DNA of 64,000 bases, taken from contig OZ244833.1 of assembly GCA_965220535.1 (NCBI GenBank), positions 124,001-188,000 on the forward strand, written 5' to 3'. Source of the DNA: HK1 sp965220535 (GTDB taxonomy: Bacteria; Pseudomonadota; Gammaproteobacteria; HK1). Below the pieces are notes generated by a model. It ran no database searches. It was given only the letters and a program-made list of their open reading frames with translations, and had not been told where the DNA came from. Shown here in pieces: positions 44,612 through 53,746 of this stretch; position 1 is the stretch's first letter; every line of letters begins with the position of its first letter. The translations under genes were made by a program, and so were the position numbers.

Positions 44612-45916
44612 TCAAGACGCTATCGGACGATCGGCGGCGCCCACGATCCCCCGCGCCTCGGTGCGCGCCATCGCATCGACGGCGAGTACCGATTCCAGAT
44701 CCGAAGGCCTTGTCGCCGCCGCGAAACGAGCGCTGCATCGAGCGATCGTTTCCTCGATCACCGCAGGGATGCGATCGAAGGACAGACGGCGCGAGAGGAA
44801 GGATTCGACCGCGATCTCGTTGGCGGCGTTGAGCGCGATCACCGCCGTCTCCCCCGCTCGCATCGCCTCGAAAGCCAAGCGCAGGCAGGGAAAGCGCTCG
44901 AAATCGGGGGCTTCGAAATCGAGCCGCCCGGCGGCGACCAAATCCAACGGACGCGCTCCCGAAGGAACGCGCTCGGGCCAAGCCATCGCATGGGCGATCG
45001 GGATACGCATATCCGGAGCGCCCATCTGGGCCAAGACCGACCCGTCTTCGTATTCGACCATCGAGTGAATCAAACTTTGGGGGTGGATCACGACTTCCAC
45101 CTTCTCGACCGGGAGATCGAAAAGCCGGCAAGCCTCGATCACCTCGAGCCCTTTGTTCATCATGGTCGCCGAATCGACCGAGACCTTGCGCCCCATCGAC
45201 CAATTGGGGTGGGCGCAAGCCTCCTCCGGCTGCACGCGATGCAAGGTATCGAGCGGGCGCCGGCGGAAAGGGCCGCCCGACGCCGTCAACAAGATACGCC
45301 GGATGGAAGAAATCCTCGCCGCCGGCAGACTCGAAGTCGGCAGACTCGAAGTCGGCGGATCGGGGAAGCGAGCGCCGGCGGCGGCGAAGCCCTTCTTCGA
45401 GGGGGGATTCGAGCCGGCCGAGAAGCCCGCTCCGGCGATGCATTGAAAGACCGCGTTATGCTCGCTGTCGATGGGCAAGACAGCGGCCCCGGATCGGGCG
45501 GCGGCGTCCATCAGCAACCCCCCGGCCACCACCAAGGACTCCTTGTTCGCCAGCAATACCCGTTTCCCCGCGTTCACCGCCGCGAGGGTGGGGGCAAGAC
45601 CCGCGGCCCCGGTAATCGCGGCCATCACCTGATCCGCCTCGGGATGGGCCGCCAGTTCGATCAAGGCCTCGACCCCCGCCGACACTTCGGTATCGAGGCT
45701 ATCGGCGGCCAAGGACTCGGCGAGGCGGCGGGCAGCGTCGATATCGACCAAGGCCGCATAGCGCGGACGAAAACGTCGACACTGCTCCGCCAAGAGATCG
45801 GCATTGGAATGCGCCGCGAGCGCGAGCGCCCCGAATGTCGATCGGTTGCGGGCCACCACCTCGAGGGTGCTCTTTCCGATCGATCCGGTGGACCCCAGCA
45901 CCGTCACAAGCCTCAT
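44612..45916 (-). CDS. dxr: 1-deoxy-D-xylulose 5-phosphate reductoisomerase
   Basis: 434 residues, longer than the usual 398. The NADPH site TVLGSTGSIGKSTLEV starts the protein; LLANKESLVVAGGLLM, PIDSEHNAVFQC with metal-binding Asp/Glu, LLTASGGPFR, and GRKVSVDSATMMNKGLE are all present. Between FQC and RRILLTASGG an extra segment of about 35 residues is inserted, containing a perfect 15-base tandem duplication (Pro-Thr-Ser-Ser-Leu twice, 45326-45355). It catalyses the first committed step of the MEP isoprenoid pathway. The ATG overlaps the cdsA stop as ATGA. Confidence 0.95.
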   Translation of the reverse strand: MRLVTVLGSTGSIGKSTLEVVARNRSTFGALALAAHSNADLLAEQCRRFRPRYAALVDIDAARRLAESLAADSLDTEVSAGVEALIELAAHPEADQVMAAITGAAGLAPTLAAVNAGKRVLLANKESLVVAGGLLMDAAARSGAAVLPIDSEHNAVFQCIAGAGFSAGSNPPSKKGFAAAGARFPDPPTSSLPTSSLPAARISSIRRILLTASGGPFRRRPLDTLHRVQPEEACAHPNWSMGRKVSVDSATMMNKGLEVIEACRLFDLPVEKVEVVIHPQSLIHSMVEYEDGSVLAQMGAPDMRIPIAHAMAWPERVPSGARPLDLVAAGRLDFEAPDFERFPCLRLAFEAMRAGETAVIALNAANEIAVESFLSRRLSFDRIPAVIEETIARCSARFAAATRPSDLESVLAVDAMARTEARGIVGAADRPIAS

Positions 45917-46830
45917 GACAACACCCGCAAGAGCTCGATCCCGACGGCGAAGGCGGGGGCGGCGGCGCTCAGGCTATCCATGCGATCGAGTATCCCGCCG
46001 TGCCCCGGCAGCAGGCGACCGCTGTCTTTGATTCCCCGATGGCGTTTGGCAAGGCTTTCGAATAGATCTCCCAAAACGGAGAAAAGAAAAACGACGACGG
46101 TCAGCAACCCGAACGCCAGGATTTCCTTTGGCGGCCACTGCGCAAACCAACCCGTCGCCAGCGTCAGCGCGACGACCGCCGCCAGGCCGCCCGCCATCCC
46201 TTCGAGGGATTTGCCCGGACTCGTATTCCCCGCCAGCGGATGCTTGCCGAAAAGACGGCCGAAAAAATAGGCTCCGGTATCGGCCGCCCAAACCAAGAGC
46301 AAGACGAAAAGAATCCGCCACTGCCCCGGCCAGTCGCCGACGGAGGGATCGGAGGCCGAGCCCCCCGAGCCCCCGGAGCCCGAAGCGTCGGTGAGGTGGT
46401 AAACGAGGGCGCACCATGTCGGCACGATGACCCACCATCCGGCCATCAGATGACCCGTCGAATGTTTGAGAAAGCGCACCTCGCGCCCCCGCTCGAAGCG
46501 CACGATCCAAGCCAAGGCCAGTCCCCAACCGCAAAGCGAGAGCACGCAAAGAAACTGCAGATGGAGCGAGTGTCCGAAGGCCGCGGCCAGCCCCGCCGCG
46601 AGCAAGGACAGAACGATCACCGGTACGAAGACGGTTCCGTCGGGGATCATGCGCCCCCACTCCCGTCCGGCGGCGGCGGCGACGAGGGCGAGGATCAGGG
46701 CCACTGCCCACGGGGGCAGGACGAGGATCGCCACCGCCACCGCCGGGGCGACGATGACCGAGGTCAATACCCTCGAGCGAAGGTGTTCCTCTTTCCGGCG
46801 CCTGCTTCGGCTTCGGAGCGCGCGCGGCAT
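45913..46830 (-). CDS. cdsA: phosphatidate cytidylyltransferase
   Basis: 305 residues from the ATG at 46830, four bases beyond the uppS stop. Eight or so hydrophobic spans begin at VLTSVIVAPAVAVAILVL. The C-terminal signature SLAKRHRGIKDSGRLLPGHGGILDRMDS is an exact match to the CDS family pattern with its metal-binding aspartates. A Gly-Ser-Gly stretch (around residue 150, GSGGSGGSAS) is a local low-complexity insert. The enzyme makes CDP-diacylglycerol, the precursor of all phospholipids. Confidence 0.95.
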   Translation of the reverse strand: MPRALRSRSRRRKEEHLRSRVLTSVIVAPAVAVAILVLPPWAVALILALVAAAAGREWGRMIPDGTVFVPVIVLSLLAAGLAAAFGHSLHLQFLCVLSLCGWGLALAWIVRFERGREVRFLKHSTGHLMAGWWVIVPTWCALVYHLTDASGSGGSGGSASDPSVGDWPGQWRILFVLLLVWAADTGAYFFGRLFGKHPLAGNTSPGKSLEGMAGGLAAVVALTLATGWFAQWPPKEILAFGLLTVVVFLFSVLGDLFESLAKRHRGIKDSGRLLPGHGGILDRMDSLSAAAPAFAVGIELLRVLS

Positions 46831-46834
46831 CGGA

Positions 46835-47716
46835 TCAACCCGTTCGCGCCGCAAGCACCTGCTCGGTGGTGCGTCCGAAGCGACGCAAGCGCCCGGCATA
46901 GGAAACGAGCGCGGCTTCGAAAGCCACCGCGTCGAAATCGGGCCAGAGGGTGTCGGTGAAATAGAGTTCGGTATATGCCAAATGCCAAATCAGGAAATTG
47001 CTGATGCGCATTTCGCCACCGGTACGAATGAAAAGGTCGGGCGAGGGCAAATCGCGCAACGATAGATTCTCTTCCAGCGATTCCGCAGTGATCGATTGCG
47101 GGTCGATACCCCCTTCACGCACCCTCGTTGCGATATCCCGGCACGCCTGCACCAGATCTCGACGCCCCCCGTAGTCGGCGGCGATGATCAAACGCAAACC
47201 GCTGTTGTTTCGCGTCAGCTCCTCGGCGGAAGCGATTCGCTCGCACAAGGCCGGACCGAAGGCGTCGCGCTCGCCGATGACGGTCAAACGGATATTATTT
47301 TCATGCAGCTTGCGCACCTGCCGATCGAGGGCGCTTGCGAAGAGATCCATCAACAAACTCACCTCTTCCCCGGGTCGCCGCCAATTCTCGCTGGAAAATG
47401 CGAAGAGGGTCAGAACCTCGATACCTTTTTCGGCGCACGTGCGAACCACTCCTTTGACCGCGTCGACCCCCGCCCGATGCCCCGCGAAACGCGGGCGCCG
47501 ACGGCGACGCGCCCAACGCCCGTTGCCGTCCATGACAATGGCGATATGACGCGGCAAGGACGCGCTCGACGAGTCATCGATCTCACCTTGTGCTTCGTCT
47601 TCGTCGGCGATGACGAGATCGGCTTTTTTCGGACGATCGGCGGCAGGCGAATTTTCCCGGGACTTTAGCACCAAAACAAACCTCGATCGTTTCGCCTTCG
47701 CGGATGAGCCTTTCAA
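46835..47716 (-). CDS. uppS: undecaprenyl diphosphate synthase
   Basis: 293 residues from a TTG at 47716; the exact start is unsure, because the family core begins only at residue 55 (LPRHIAIVMDGNGRWA) and E. coli UppS has 253 residues. FAGHRAGVDAVKGVVRTC, TLFAFSSENWRRP and FIRTGGEMRISNFLIWHLAYTELYF are the cis-prenyltransferase signatures, including the RTGGE.R.SNF.LW motif for IPP binding. It builds the C55 lipid carrier for peptidoglycan and O-antigen. It heads the uppS-cdsA-dxr unit with four-base gap and overlap junctions. Confidence 0.93.
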   Translation of the reverse strand: MKGSSAKAKRSRFVLVLKSRENSPAADRPKKADLVIADEDEAQGEIDDSSSASLPRHIAIVMDGNGRWARRRRRPRFAGHRAGVDAVKGVVRTCAEKGIEVLTLFAFSSENWRRPGEEVSLLMDLFASALDRQVRKLHENNIRLTVIGERDAFGPALCERIASAEELTRNNSGLRLIIAADYGGRRDLVQACRDIATRVREGGIDPQSITAESLEENLSLRDLPSPDLFIRTGGEMRISNFLIWHLAYTELYFTDTLWPDFDAVAFEAALVSYAGRLRRFGRTTEQVLAARTG

Positions 47717-47893
47717 AGGCTATCATGATATGCAATCCATGGTTCTCATCAAGCCGAGACTCGCAAGTCCCTTTGAGCGCCACGAGAAAGAAAACAAAGG
47801 CGAGCTCGCGATCGGAAACGACGACGATATCGTATCCACAAAACGAACGAGAAACTTCGGCGATGGTAATCGCGACGGTGATCGAGGGATTGC

Positions 47894-48451
47894 TCAGATC
47901 TCCATCAGGTCGCGCTCCTTTTCCTCTAGCGCAGCGTCGATCATCGTAATATGACTATCCGTGAGTTTTTGAATCTGCGCCTCGGTACGAGTTTCCATAT
48001 CCTCGGGGAGGCGATCCTCTTTGATCCGGCTTTTGATGTTCTGATTGGCATCGCGTCGAATATTGCGCACCGCGATTTTGGCCTGTTCGCCCGCTTGCCG
48101 GACAAGGCGCATCATTTCCTTGCGACGCTCTTCGGTCAAGGGCGGGAGCGGCACTCGGATCACATCCCCCGATGTCACCGGATTGAGTCCCAAATCGGCA
48201 GCGGCGATGGCCTTTTCGACCACCGGGATCATTTTTTTTTCCCACGGAGAGACGGCGATGGTGCGGGAATCGGAAACGACGACTCGCGCGACCTGCGAAA
48301 GCGGTACATCGCTGCCGTAATAGCTGACCTGAATATGATCGAGCAAACTGGTATGCGCCCGCCCGGTCCGAATCTTGCTCAATTCCCCGTGCAAGGACTC
48401 GACGCTGCGAGTCATCCGCGCCTCGGCATCTTGGGTGATCTGTTCAACCAT
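47894..48451 (-). CDS. frr: ribosome recycling factor
   Basis: 185 residues, the family's standard length. SLHGELSKIRTGRAHTSLLDHIQVSYYG near the N-terminus, PLSQVARVVVSDSRTIAVSPWEK, and the C-terminal helix pair LTEERRKEMMRLVRQAGEQAKIAVRNIRRDAN are all canonical. RRF acts with EF-G to split post-termination ribosomes. It normally follows pyrH directly; here an outer-membrane protein gene lies between them. uppS starts 177 bases further on. Confidence 0.96.
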   Translation of the reverse strand: MVEQITQDAEARMTRSVESLHGELSKIRTGRAHTSLLDHIQVSYYGSDVPLSQVARVVVSDSRTIAVSPWEKKMIPVVEKAIAAADLGLNPVTSGDVIRVPLPPLTEERRKEMMRLVRQAGEQAKIAVRNIRRDANQNIKSRIKEDRLPEDMETRTEAQIQKLTDSHITMIDAALEEKERDLMEI

Positions 48452-48566
48452 CGGATAAAAGAACCTCGACGATCTGCAAAAAACGAAAAGCGGAAGCGAA
48501 ACGCGAATTATATCGCTCGAAGGATCGAGATATTCATCGACGCTCTTTTCTTTCTCGAGCGTGCAA

Positions 48567-49304
48567 TCATCTCCATCCGATATTCATTTGCAATGTCAGC
48601 GGGCTATAGTCGATATTATCGATCGCACCCCTCCCGCCGTCGCTATACAAAGCCTCCCCGTCGACACTCCCGTAGCGAAGCTCGAAGCCTAAGATCAAAC
48701 GACTGTCGGGCGGATGGTATCTCAATCCGGTGATCAACTGCGCCCCGATGCCGCCATCGCCCTGATAGACTCGATGATTCCCGTTCAGTTCGTAGTCGAG
48801 TTCGAGATTTTGGATAGCCATCAATCCCGCACCGACATAAGGCTGCCAATCGCCGTCGGTGTTGAAGTAGCGTCTTTGATTCAAAAATACAAGACTCGAT
48901 CGATAGTCGACATCGGTCATCGTATAGCCGTCATTCGACGTCATCGCGCCGTCGTTTTTGCGGTATTCCCAAGCGATCTCGGTTTCCCAAGCGGGTCCGA
49001 AGTTATAACGCAGCCCGATACCGCCGACATAACCGATCTCGTCGCTGCCGTTATCCAAACGATAGCCGCCGTCATCGGGGGTGCCGCCGGCCAAAACGAT
49101 GCCTTGATCCCCGATGCGACTGACACCGAGATTGGCGACCAAGGAAAAACCCGAACGATAATTTTCATCGGCCACGGCGACGGACGTTGCCGATAACGAC
49201 AGCGCTCCGATCATCGACGCGACCATCAATCTGATCATCGGCCCGACCATCGACGAACGCACGGAAAAAGCTTTGCCGGGCGTGTTCATTGTGCATCGGA
49301 CCAT
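48567..49304 (-). CDS. small outer-membrane beta-barrel protein
   Basis: 245 residues if started at the ATG at 49304 (GGAGA eight bases upstream); ATG 49289 and later Met codons are also possible. A signal peptide (MVASMIGALSLSATSVAVA) precedes DENYRSGFSLVANLGVS. The mature part shows alternating aromatic/hydrophobic strands with polar loops (GYVGGIGLRYNFGPAWETEIAWEYR, YVGAGLMAIQNLELDYE, LILGFELRYGSVDGEAL), as in eight-stranded OmpA/OmpW-like barrels, and ends LQMNIGWR. The function is unknown. It interrupts the otherwise conserved pyrH-frr pair. Confidence 0.8.
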   Translation of the reverse strand: MVRCTMNTPGKAFSVRSSMVGPMIRLMVASMIGALSLSATSVAVADENYRSGFSLVANLGVSRIGDQGIVLAGGTPDDGGYRLDNGSDEIGYVGGIGLRYNFGPAWETEIAWEYRKNDGAMTSNDGYTMTDVDYRSSLVFLNQRRYFNTDGDWQPYVGAGLMAIQNLELDYELNGNHRVYQGDGGIGAQLITGLRYHPPDSRLILGFELRYGSVDGEALYSDGGRGAIDNIDYSPLTLQMNIGWR

Positions 49305-49392
49305 CTGACCGATCTCCGAAAACCGGGAGTTGCTCGAAGGGAAAACCGAATATCGAAACCGACCCTTGATCAAAAGGACCGTCGCCGCTGGA

Positions 49393-50304
49393 TTATACAC
49401 TTGAATTCGGTGAATTCGGGGGCGAACTCGGGGTCGACGAGGGTGCGGACAGGGAAGAGCGCTCGTTTTTTCCCGCGCAAGGCCCGGCATATTGCACGGG
49501 ATGTTCGGGATGGATTCCGAGCGAAGTCCCTTCGTCTTCACCCATCACCGAACGCACGAGAGCCCCGGGGCGGTTCATATCGATCACCCGCAAAGGCATC
49601 GAATTATCCCGGCACATCACGATGGCGGTGGTATCCATCACCGATAGTTTGAGATTCAACGCCTCGTCGAAATCCAAGCGGGAAAACCGTCGGGCGGAGG
49701 GGTCGGAAATCGGGTCCGCGGAATAAACGCCATCGACCTTGGTCGCCTTGATCATGAGATCCGCTTCGATCTCCACCGCCCTTAGGCTTGCTGCGGTGTC
49801 GGTGGTGAAAAAAGGATTCCCCGTCCCGGCGGCGAAAATCACCACCCGGCCCTTTTCCAGATGACGGATGGCGCGGCGGCGCAAATAAGGCTCGCACAGT
49901 GCGTTGATCCGCAATGCCGACATCACTCGCGCCACAAGGCGGTTTCGTTCGAGGGTGTCTTGCAAGGAAAGGGCGTTCATCACCGTTGCCAACATGCCGA
50001 TTTGATCGGCGGTAACCCTCTCTACCCCGCCGCGCACCAAATCGGCGCCGCGAAAGATATTTCCCGCACCGAGCACCAAAGCCACCTGCACCCCGAGGCG
50101 ACACAATTCCGCCACTTCGAGCGAGACTCTTTGCAATGCATCCGGATCGATCCCGCCGCGAGCCCTTCCCATCAGCGCCTCGCCGCTCAATTTGAGCAGC
50201 ACTCGGCGACAAGGCAAGGATTCCCCTTGCCGAGAACGAGAGGAAAGGGACGCTCGAGAAGCGACTTCGGCCTTCGATGGGTTCCGAGGAAGGTCTATTT
50301 TCAT
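49393..50304 (-). CDS. pyrH: UMP kinase
   Basis: 303 residues from the ATG at 50304 (E. coli 241). The upstream part of the open frame is a shadow of tsf. Residues 1-30 form a basic leader, then RRVLLKLSGEALMG, VALVLGAGNIFRGADL, ADQIGMLATVMNALSLQDTLE, GTGNPFFTTDTAASLRAVEI and KATKVDGVYSADP are all diagnostic of PyrH. The family ends about where VMGEDEGTSLG appears; a further 35 or so residues, rich in Ser and Pro with an Asn-Ser-Pro repeat, follow. It phosphorylates UMP to UDP. It lies 128 bases downstream of tsf. Confidence 0.94.
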   Translation of the reverse strand: MKIDLPRNPSKAEVASRASLSSRSRQGESLPCRRVLLKLSGEALMGRARGGIDPDALQRVSLEVAELCRLGVQVALVLGAGNIFRGADLVRGGVERVTADQIGMLATVMNALSLQDTLERNRLVARVMSALRINALCEPYLRRRAIRHLEKGRVVIFAAGTGNPFFTTDTAASLRAVEIEADLMIKATKVDGVYSADPISDPSARRFSRLDFDEALNLKLSVMDTTAIVMCRDNSMPLRVIDMNRPGALVRSVMGEDEGTSLGIHPEHPVQYAGPCAGKNERSSLSAPSSTPSSPPNSPNSSV

Positions 50305-50432
50305 GGAAGGGGTCGGTCGTTCCATCGCGCTTGACGACTCGATATCTCGTCCGAGGCATCGGCAGGGGGGTGTCGTCGAATCATCGAGGAAGGGTCGATT
50401 CGTCCGCTGACGCTTCGGGGAGTCGAAAGCGC

Positions 50433-51326
50433 TCAACCGCTGTCGCGAACTTGCAACATGACCTCTTCGGCGAAGTTGCCGGTTTTTTTCTCGATCCCCT
50501 CGCCGACCTCGAAACGCACGAAACGACTCACCGAGGCCCCGGCCTCCTGCAAATATCGCTCGACGGATCGATCGGGATCCTTGACGAAGGGCTGGCCGAG
50601 CAAGGTCACCTCCTGCAGATATTTGCGCACCCTCCCTTCGAGCATTTTCCGCTGTATTTCCGGGGGTTTGCCGCTGGTCGCTATCTGCCCTTCGATGATG
50701 CGGCGCTCGCCGGCGAGCAGGTCTTGGGGGATATCGTTCTCGTCGATCGCAAGCGGACGACTCGCGGCGACATGCATGGCGATATCGCGAGCGCAGGCGA
50801 CATCGCCTCCATCGGCATCGACGATCACTCCGATACGATGACCGTGCAGATAGGAGACGAGACGTCCACCCTTCGAATCGACGATCTCGAAACGCCGGAT
50901 GCCGATATTTTCCCCGATGCGGGCGATCAGCTCGAGACGGGTTTCTTCGATGGTCGGACCGCTTCCTCCTTTTTCCGCAGGCATTTCGCTCAAAGAGCGG
51001 ATATCTTTCGGGGAGCTGTCGAAGATGCGCCGGCAAACGCTATCCGCGAAATCGGCAAAGGCTTGTTCCTTGGCCACGAAATCGGTTTCGCAGTTGACCT
51101 CGACCATGACCGCCCGTCCGGCGCTCTCGTCGACATGGATCGCGATCACCCCTTCGGCGGCGATCCGACCCGCCTTGCGATCCGCTTTGGCCTGGCCCGA
51201 CAAACGCATGATTTCGACCGCTTTTTCCTGATCGCCCCCGGCTTCTTCGAGAGCCTTCTTGCAGTCCATCATCCCCGCTCCGGTCCGCTCCCGGAGATCT
51301 TTGACCATCGTTGCGCTGATCTGCAT
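50433..51326 (-). CDS. tsf: translation elongation factor Ts
   Basis: 297 residues (E. coli 283). The N-terminus ATMVKDLRERTGAGMMDCKKALEEAGGDQEKAVEIMR is a near-perfect EF-Ts signature, followed by VEVNCETDFVAKEQAF, the second signature, and DIAMHVAAS, RKMLEGRVRKYLQEVTLLGQPFVKD. EF-Ts recharges EF-Tu with GTP. It follows rpsB by 232 bases, with a terminator-like hairpin in the gap. Confidence 0.97.
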   Translation of the reverse strand: MQISATMVKDLRERTGAGMMDCKKALEEAGGDQEKAVEIMRLSGQAKADRKAGRIAAEGVIAIHVDESAGRAVMVEVNCETDFVAKEQAFADFADSVCRRIFDSSPKDIRSLSEMPAEKGGSGPTIEETRLELIARIGENIGIRRFEIVDSKGGRLVSYLHGHRIGVIVDADGGDVACARDIAMHVAASRPLAIDENDIPQDLLAGERRIIEGQIATSGKPPEIQRKMLEGRVRKYLQEVTLLGQPFVKDPDRSVERYLQEAGASVSRFVRFEVGEGIEKKTGNFAEEVMLQVRDSG

Positions 51327-51408
51327 CGCATCCTTTCCTTGATCGGTGCTCGTTATGCGTACCGCCTAAATGCCGGCCTCGACAGGCATCGGCTTTCGCA
51401 TATTCAAA

Positions 51409-51431
51409 ACCCCGATCCCGAAGGATCGGGG
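51409..51431 (-). terminator. terminator-like hairpin between rpsB and tsf
   Basis: A perfect nine-base-pair stem, CCCCGATCC against GGATCGGGG, closed on the minus strand by a TTCG tetraloop and followed by TTTT. It resembles the known rpsB-tsf intercistronic attenuator of E. coli in position and would make rpsB transcripts more abundant than tsf. Confidence 0.65.
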
Positions 51432-51558
51432 GGAATCGAATCGATCGCCCGCTGTCGAAAGCGATCGATGGTTTGCGTTCCTCGCGGCGGCCATCGACGA
51501 TGCTTCGGTACATGCTTCGGTACGACGAGCGAATCGTTTCGTCGATGAGCGTTTGCCC

Positions 51559-52461
51559 TCATTCGGGCTCGGAATCGTCGGCGACGGAGTCGTCGACAGG
51601 CGCTTCCTTCGAGGCCGCTTCCGCTTCGCCCGCATCGCTCGAGGATGCGATCGATTTTTCCTTGACGGTGATCGCAGGCTTCGGCTTGCGGGATTTTTTG
51701 CGGGCTCCCTTGGAGTCGTCGGAGTCGGCTTCGTCGGTCTTGAGAGAAGAGCCGACCTCCGAAGCCACCTGCCGGCGGCGCAATTCCTTGCCCTCGACGA
51801 TCGCATCGGCCACCCCGGTGACGTAAAGATCGATGGCGCGCATCGCATCGTCGTTGCCGGGGATGACGTAATTGACTCCCTCCGGGGTATTGTTGGTATC
51901 GACCACCGCCACCACCGGGATTTCGAGCTTGACCGCTTCGGCCACCGCGATGTTTTCATGCCCGACATCGATCAGGAAAAGGGCATCGGGGATCTTTTCC
52001 ATATTCTTGATGCCGCCGATGCCGTTCTCGAGCTTGGCCAGCTCGCGACGAAGAGAAAGGCCCTCTTTCTTGCTGAGGCGGTCGAGCCTGCCTTCCTCGA
52101 TCATCGCCTCGAGATCTTTCATGCGCCGGATCGATTGCTTGACGGTGCGGAAGTTGGTCAGCATCCCGCCTAGCCAGCGACGATTGACATAAGGCATTCC
52201 GCAGCGCTGGGCATGGAGTGCTATGCTTTCCTGCGCCGCTCGTTTGGTGCCCACGAACAAGACGGTCAGTCCCTCGGCCGCGACCCGCCCGAGGTAGTTC
52301 AAGGCGTCTTTGTAAAGAGGAAGGGTGGTTTCAAGATCGATGATGTGGATCTTGTTGCGTTCCCCGAAGATATAGGGACGCATCTTCGGATTCCAAAATC
52401 GGGTTTGATGTCCGAAATGGATACCGGCTTCGAGCATGTCGCGAATCGACACATTGGCCAT
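51559..52461 (-). CDS. rpsB: 30S ribosomal protein S2
   Basis: 300 residues from the ATG at 52461. ANVSIRDMLEAGIHFGHQTRFWNPKM is the S2 start, RWLGGMLTNFRTVKQSIRRMK the second signature, and FLIDVGHENIAVAEAVKLEIPVVAVVDTN the third. The conserved body ends near residue 235. A 60-residue tail of charged and Ser/Ala-rich sequence (KGARKKSRKPKP, then acidic) extends beyond E. coli S2 (241). The gene diverges from map, as in E. coli. Confidence 0.97.
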   Translation of the reverse strand: MANVSIRDMLEAGIHFGHQTRFWNPKMRPYIFGERNKIHIIDLETTLPLYKDALNYLGRVAAEGLTVLFVGTKRAAQESIALHAQRCGMPYVNRRWLGGMLTNFRTVKQSIRRMKDLEAMIEEGRLDRLSKKEGLSLRRELAKLENGIGGIKNMEKIPDALFLIDVGHENIAVAEAVKLEIPVVAVVDTNNTPEGVNYVIPGNDDAMRAIDLYVTGVADAIVEGKELRRRQVASEVGSSLKTDEADSDDSKGARKKSRKPKPAITVKEKSIASSSDAGEAEAASKEAPVDDSVADDSEPE

Positions 52462-52819
52462 GATGACGATAAATCCTCGAATCAAGCGGGTTGAGCCTCC
52501 ATGCCTTCTGCAGCGCCAACCACGAAGCCGAAAAGGGGCTTCGCGGCACCCGGACACCGGTCGACGAAGAGCATGTGCGAAGTGTCTCGTCAGGCTCCAA
52601 AGCCGCCGAATCCGGTGCGGATTCATCGCCTCGTTGCCTTGCGAGTGCGGAATTTATACCATAGATGACCCGATCGTGTCCTTGAAAGGCTCGTTCGCTT
52701 CGTCTATTTCGGTCTTCGATCGGTCGATATTTCTCGAAAAAGACAGCTCGAAAAAAAAACAGCATCGGGGGTTTTGGACGAGCCCTTGATCAATCATCGA
52801 CAACCCTTTTGGTACCGCC
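52462..52819. other. divergent rpsB-map control region
   Basis: About 358 bases between the divergent starts of rpsB and map. It should contain promoters for both, and the S2 leader, which in many proteobacteria binds S2 for autoregulation. One rpsB promoter candidate is listed separately. I could not identify a map promoter with confidence. Confidence 0.6.
52653..52682 (-). promoter_or_regulatory. candidate sigma-70 promoter of rpsB
   Basis: On the minus strand AGGACA (52682-52677, four of six consensus bases) and TATAAA (52658-52653, five of six) are 18 bases apart. Transcription would start near 52646 and give a leader of about 185 bases before the rpsB ATG, long enough for the S2 leader structure. 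Confidence 0.45.
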
Positions 52820-53746
52820 ATGTCATCCAATTTTCATCCGCACGATCCACCCTTGCACTTAGAAGCCTCGGCTTCGGCGACGAAAGATGGCTCCGGTGCA
52901 CCCTTCCCGCCCGCCGAAAGGGATAGGGAGCGAGAGTTTTTGCAAAAGATATCCCCCGCCCGCGGGCCGCGCCGGGCACGCAAGGGCGGAATCACCCCCA
53001 AATCCCCGGAAGATATCGCCCGGATGCGCATCGCCGGCCGACTCGCCGCCGAAGTTCTCGACCTGATCGAAGGATATGTACGCCCCGGGGTCACCACCGC
53101 CGAACTCGACGCCAAATGCCATCAACATATCGTCGATGTCCAGCATGCGATTCCCGCCCCTTTGGGCTACCACGGCTATCCGAAATCCATCTGCACCTCA
53201 GTCAACCACCAAGTCTGCCATGGGATTCCGGGAGGCAAACGCCTTAAAAACGGCGATATCGTCAATGTGGATATCACCGTGATCAAAGACGGTCTTCATG
53301 GCGATACCAGCCGCATGATGTTCGCCGGCGAGCCCTCGGTCGCCGCTCGACGTCTGTGCCGTATCGCCCGCGAGGCGATGGAGATCGGCATCGAAACGGT
53401 GCGACCCGGCATCAGGCTCGGGGATCTCGGTCATGCCATCGCCGGTCATGCCCACCGCCACGGCTATTCGATCGTGCAGGAGTATTGCGGGCACGGAATC
53501 GGATACGGCTTCCACGAGGAGCCGCAGATCCTGCACTACGGGAGCCCGGGAACCGGCTTGGTCGTCGAGGAGGGGTGGACTTTCACCATCGAGCCGATGC
53601 TCAATGCCGGCAAGCGCCACGTCAAACTGCTCTCGGACGGATGGACCGTCGTCACCAAGGATCGAAGCCTTTCCGCGCAATGGGAGCACACCATCGCGGT
53701 GACCGCTTCCGGCTGCGATATCCTGACCCTCTCCCCGACGAAATGA
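52820..53746 (+). CDS. map: type I methionine aminopeptidase
   Basis: 308 residues; the catalytic body matches E. coli Map (264), with an added N-terminal polar extension of about 45 residues. KSPEDIARMRIAGRLAAEVLDLI begins the body, then KSICTSVNHQVCHGIP, metal ligands in NGDIVNVDITVIKDGLHGDTSRM, CGHGIGYGFHEEPQILHYG (His) and FTIEPMLNAGKRHVK and WEHTIAVT (Glu). It removes the initiator Met from nascent proteins. Its stop overlaps the glnD start as ATGA. Confidence 0.95.
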   Translation: MSSNFHPHDPPLHLEASASATKDGSGAPFPPAERDREREFLQKISPARGPRRARKGGITPKSPEDIARMRIAGRLAAEVLDLIEGYVRPGVTTAELDAKCHQHIVDVQHAIPAPLGYHGYPKSICTSVNHQVCHGIPGGKRLKNGDIVNVDITVIKDGLHGDTSRMMFAGEPSVAARRLCRIAREAMEIGIETVRPGIRLGDLGHAIAGHAHRHGYSIVQEYCGHGIGYGFHEEPQILHYGSPGTGLVVEEGWTFTIEPMLNAGKRHVKLLSDGWTVVTKDRSLSAQWEHTIAVTASGCDILTLSPTK

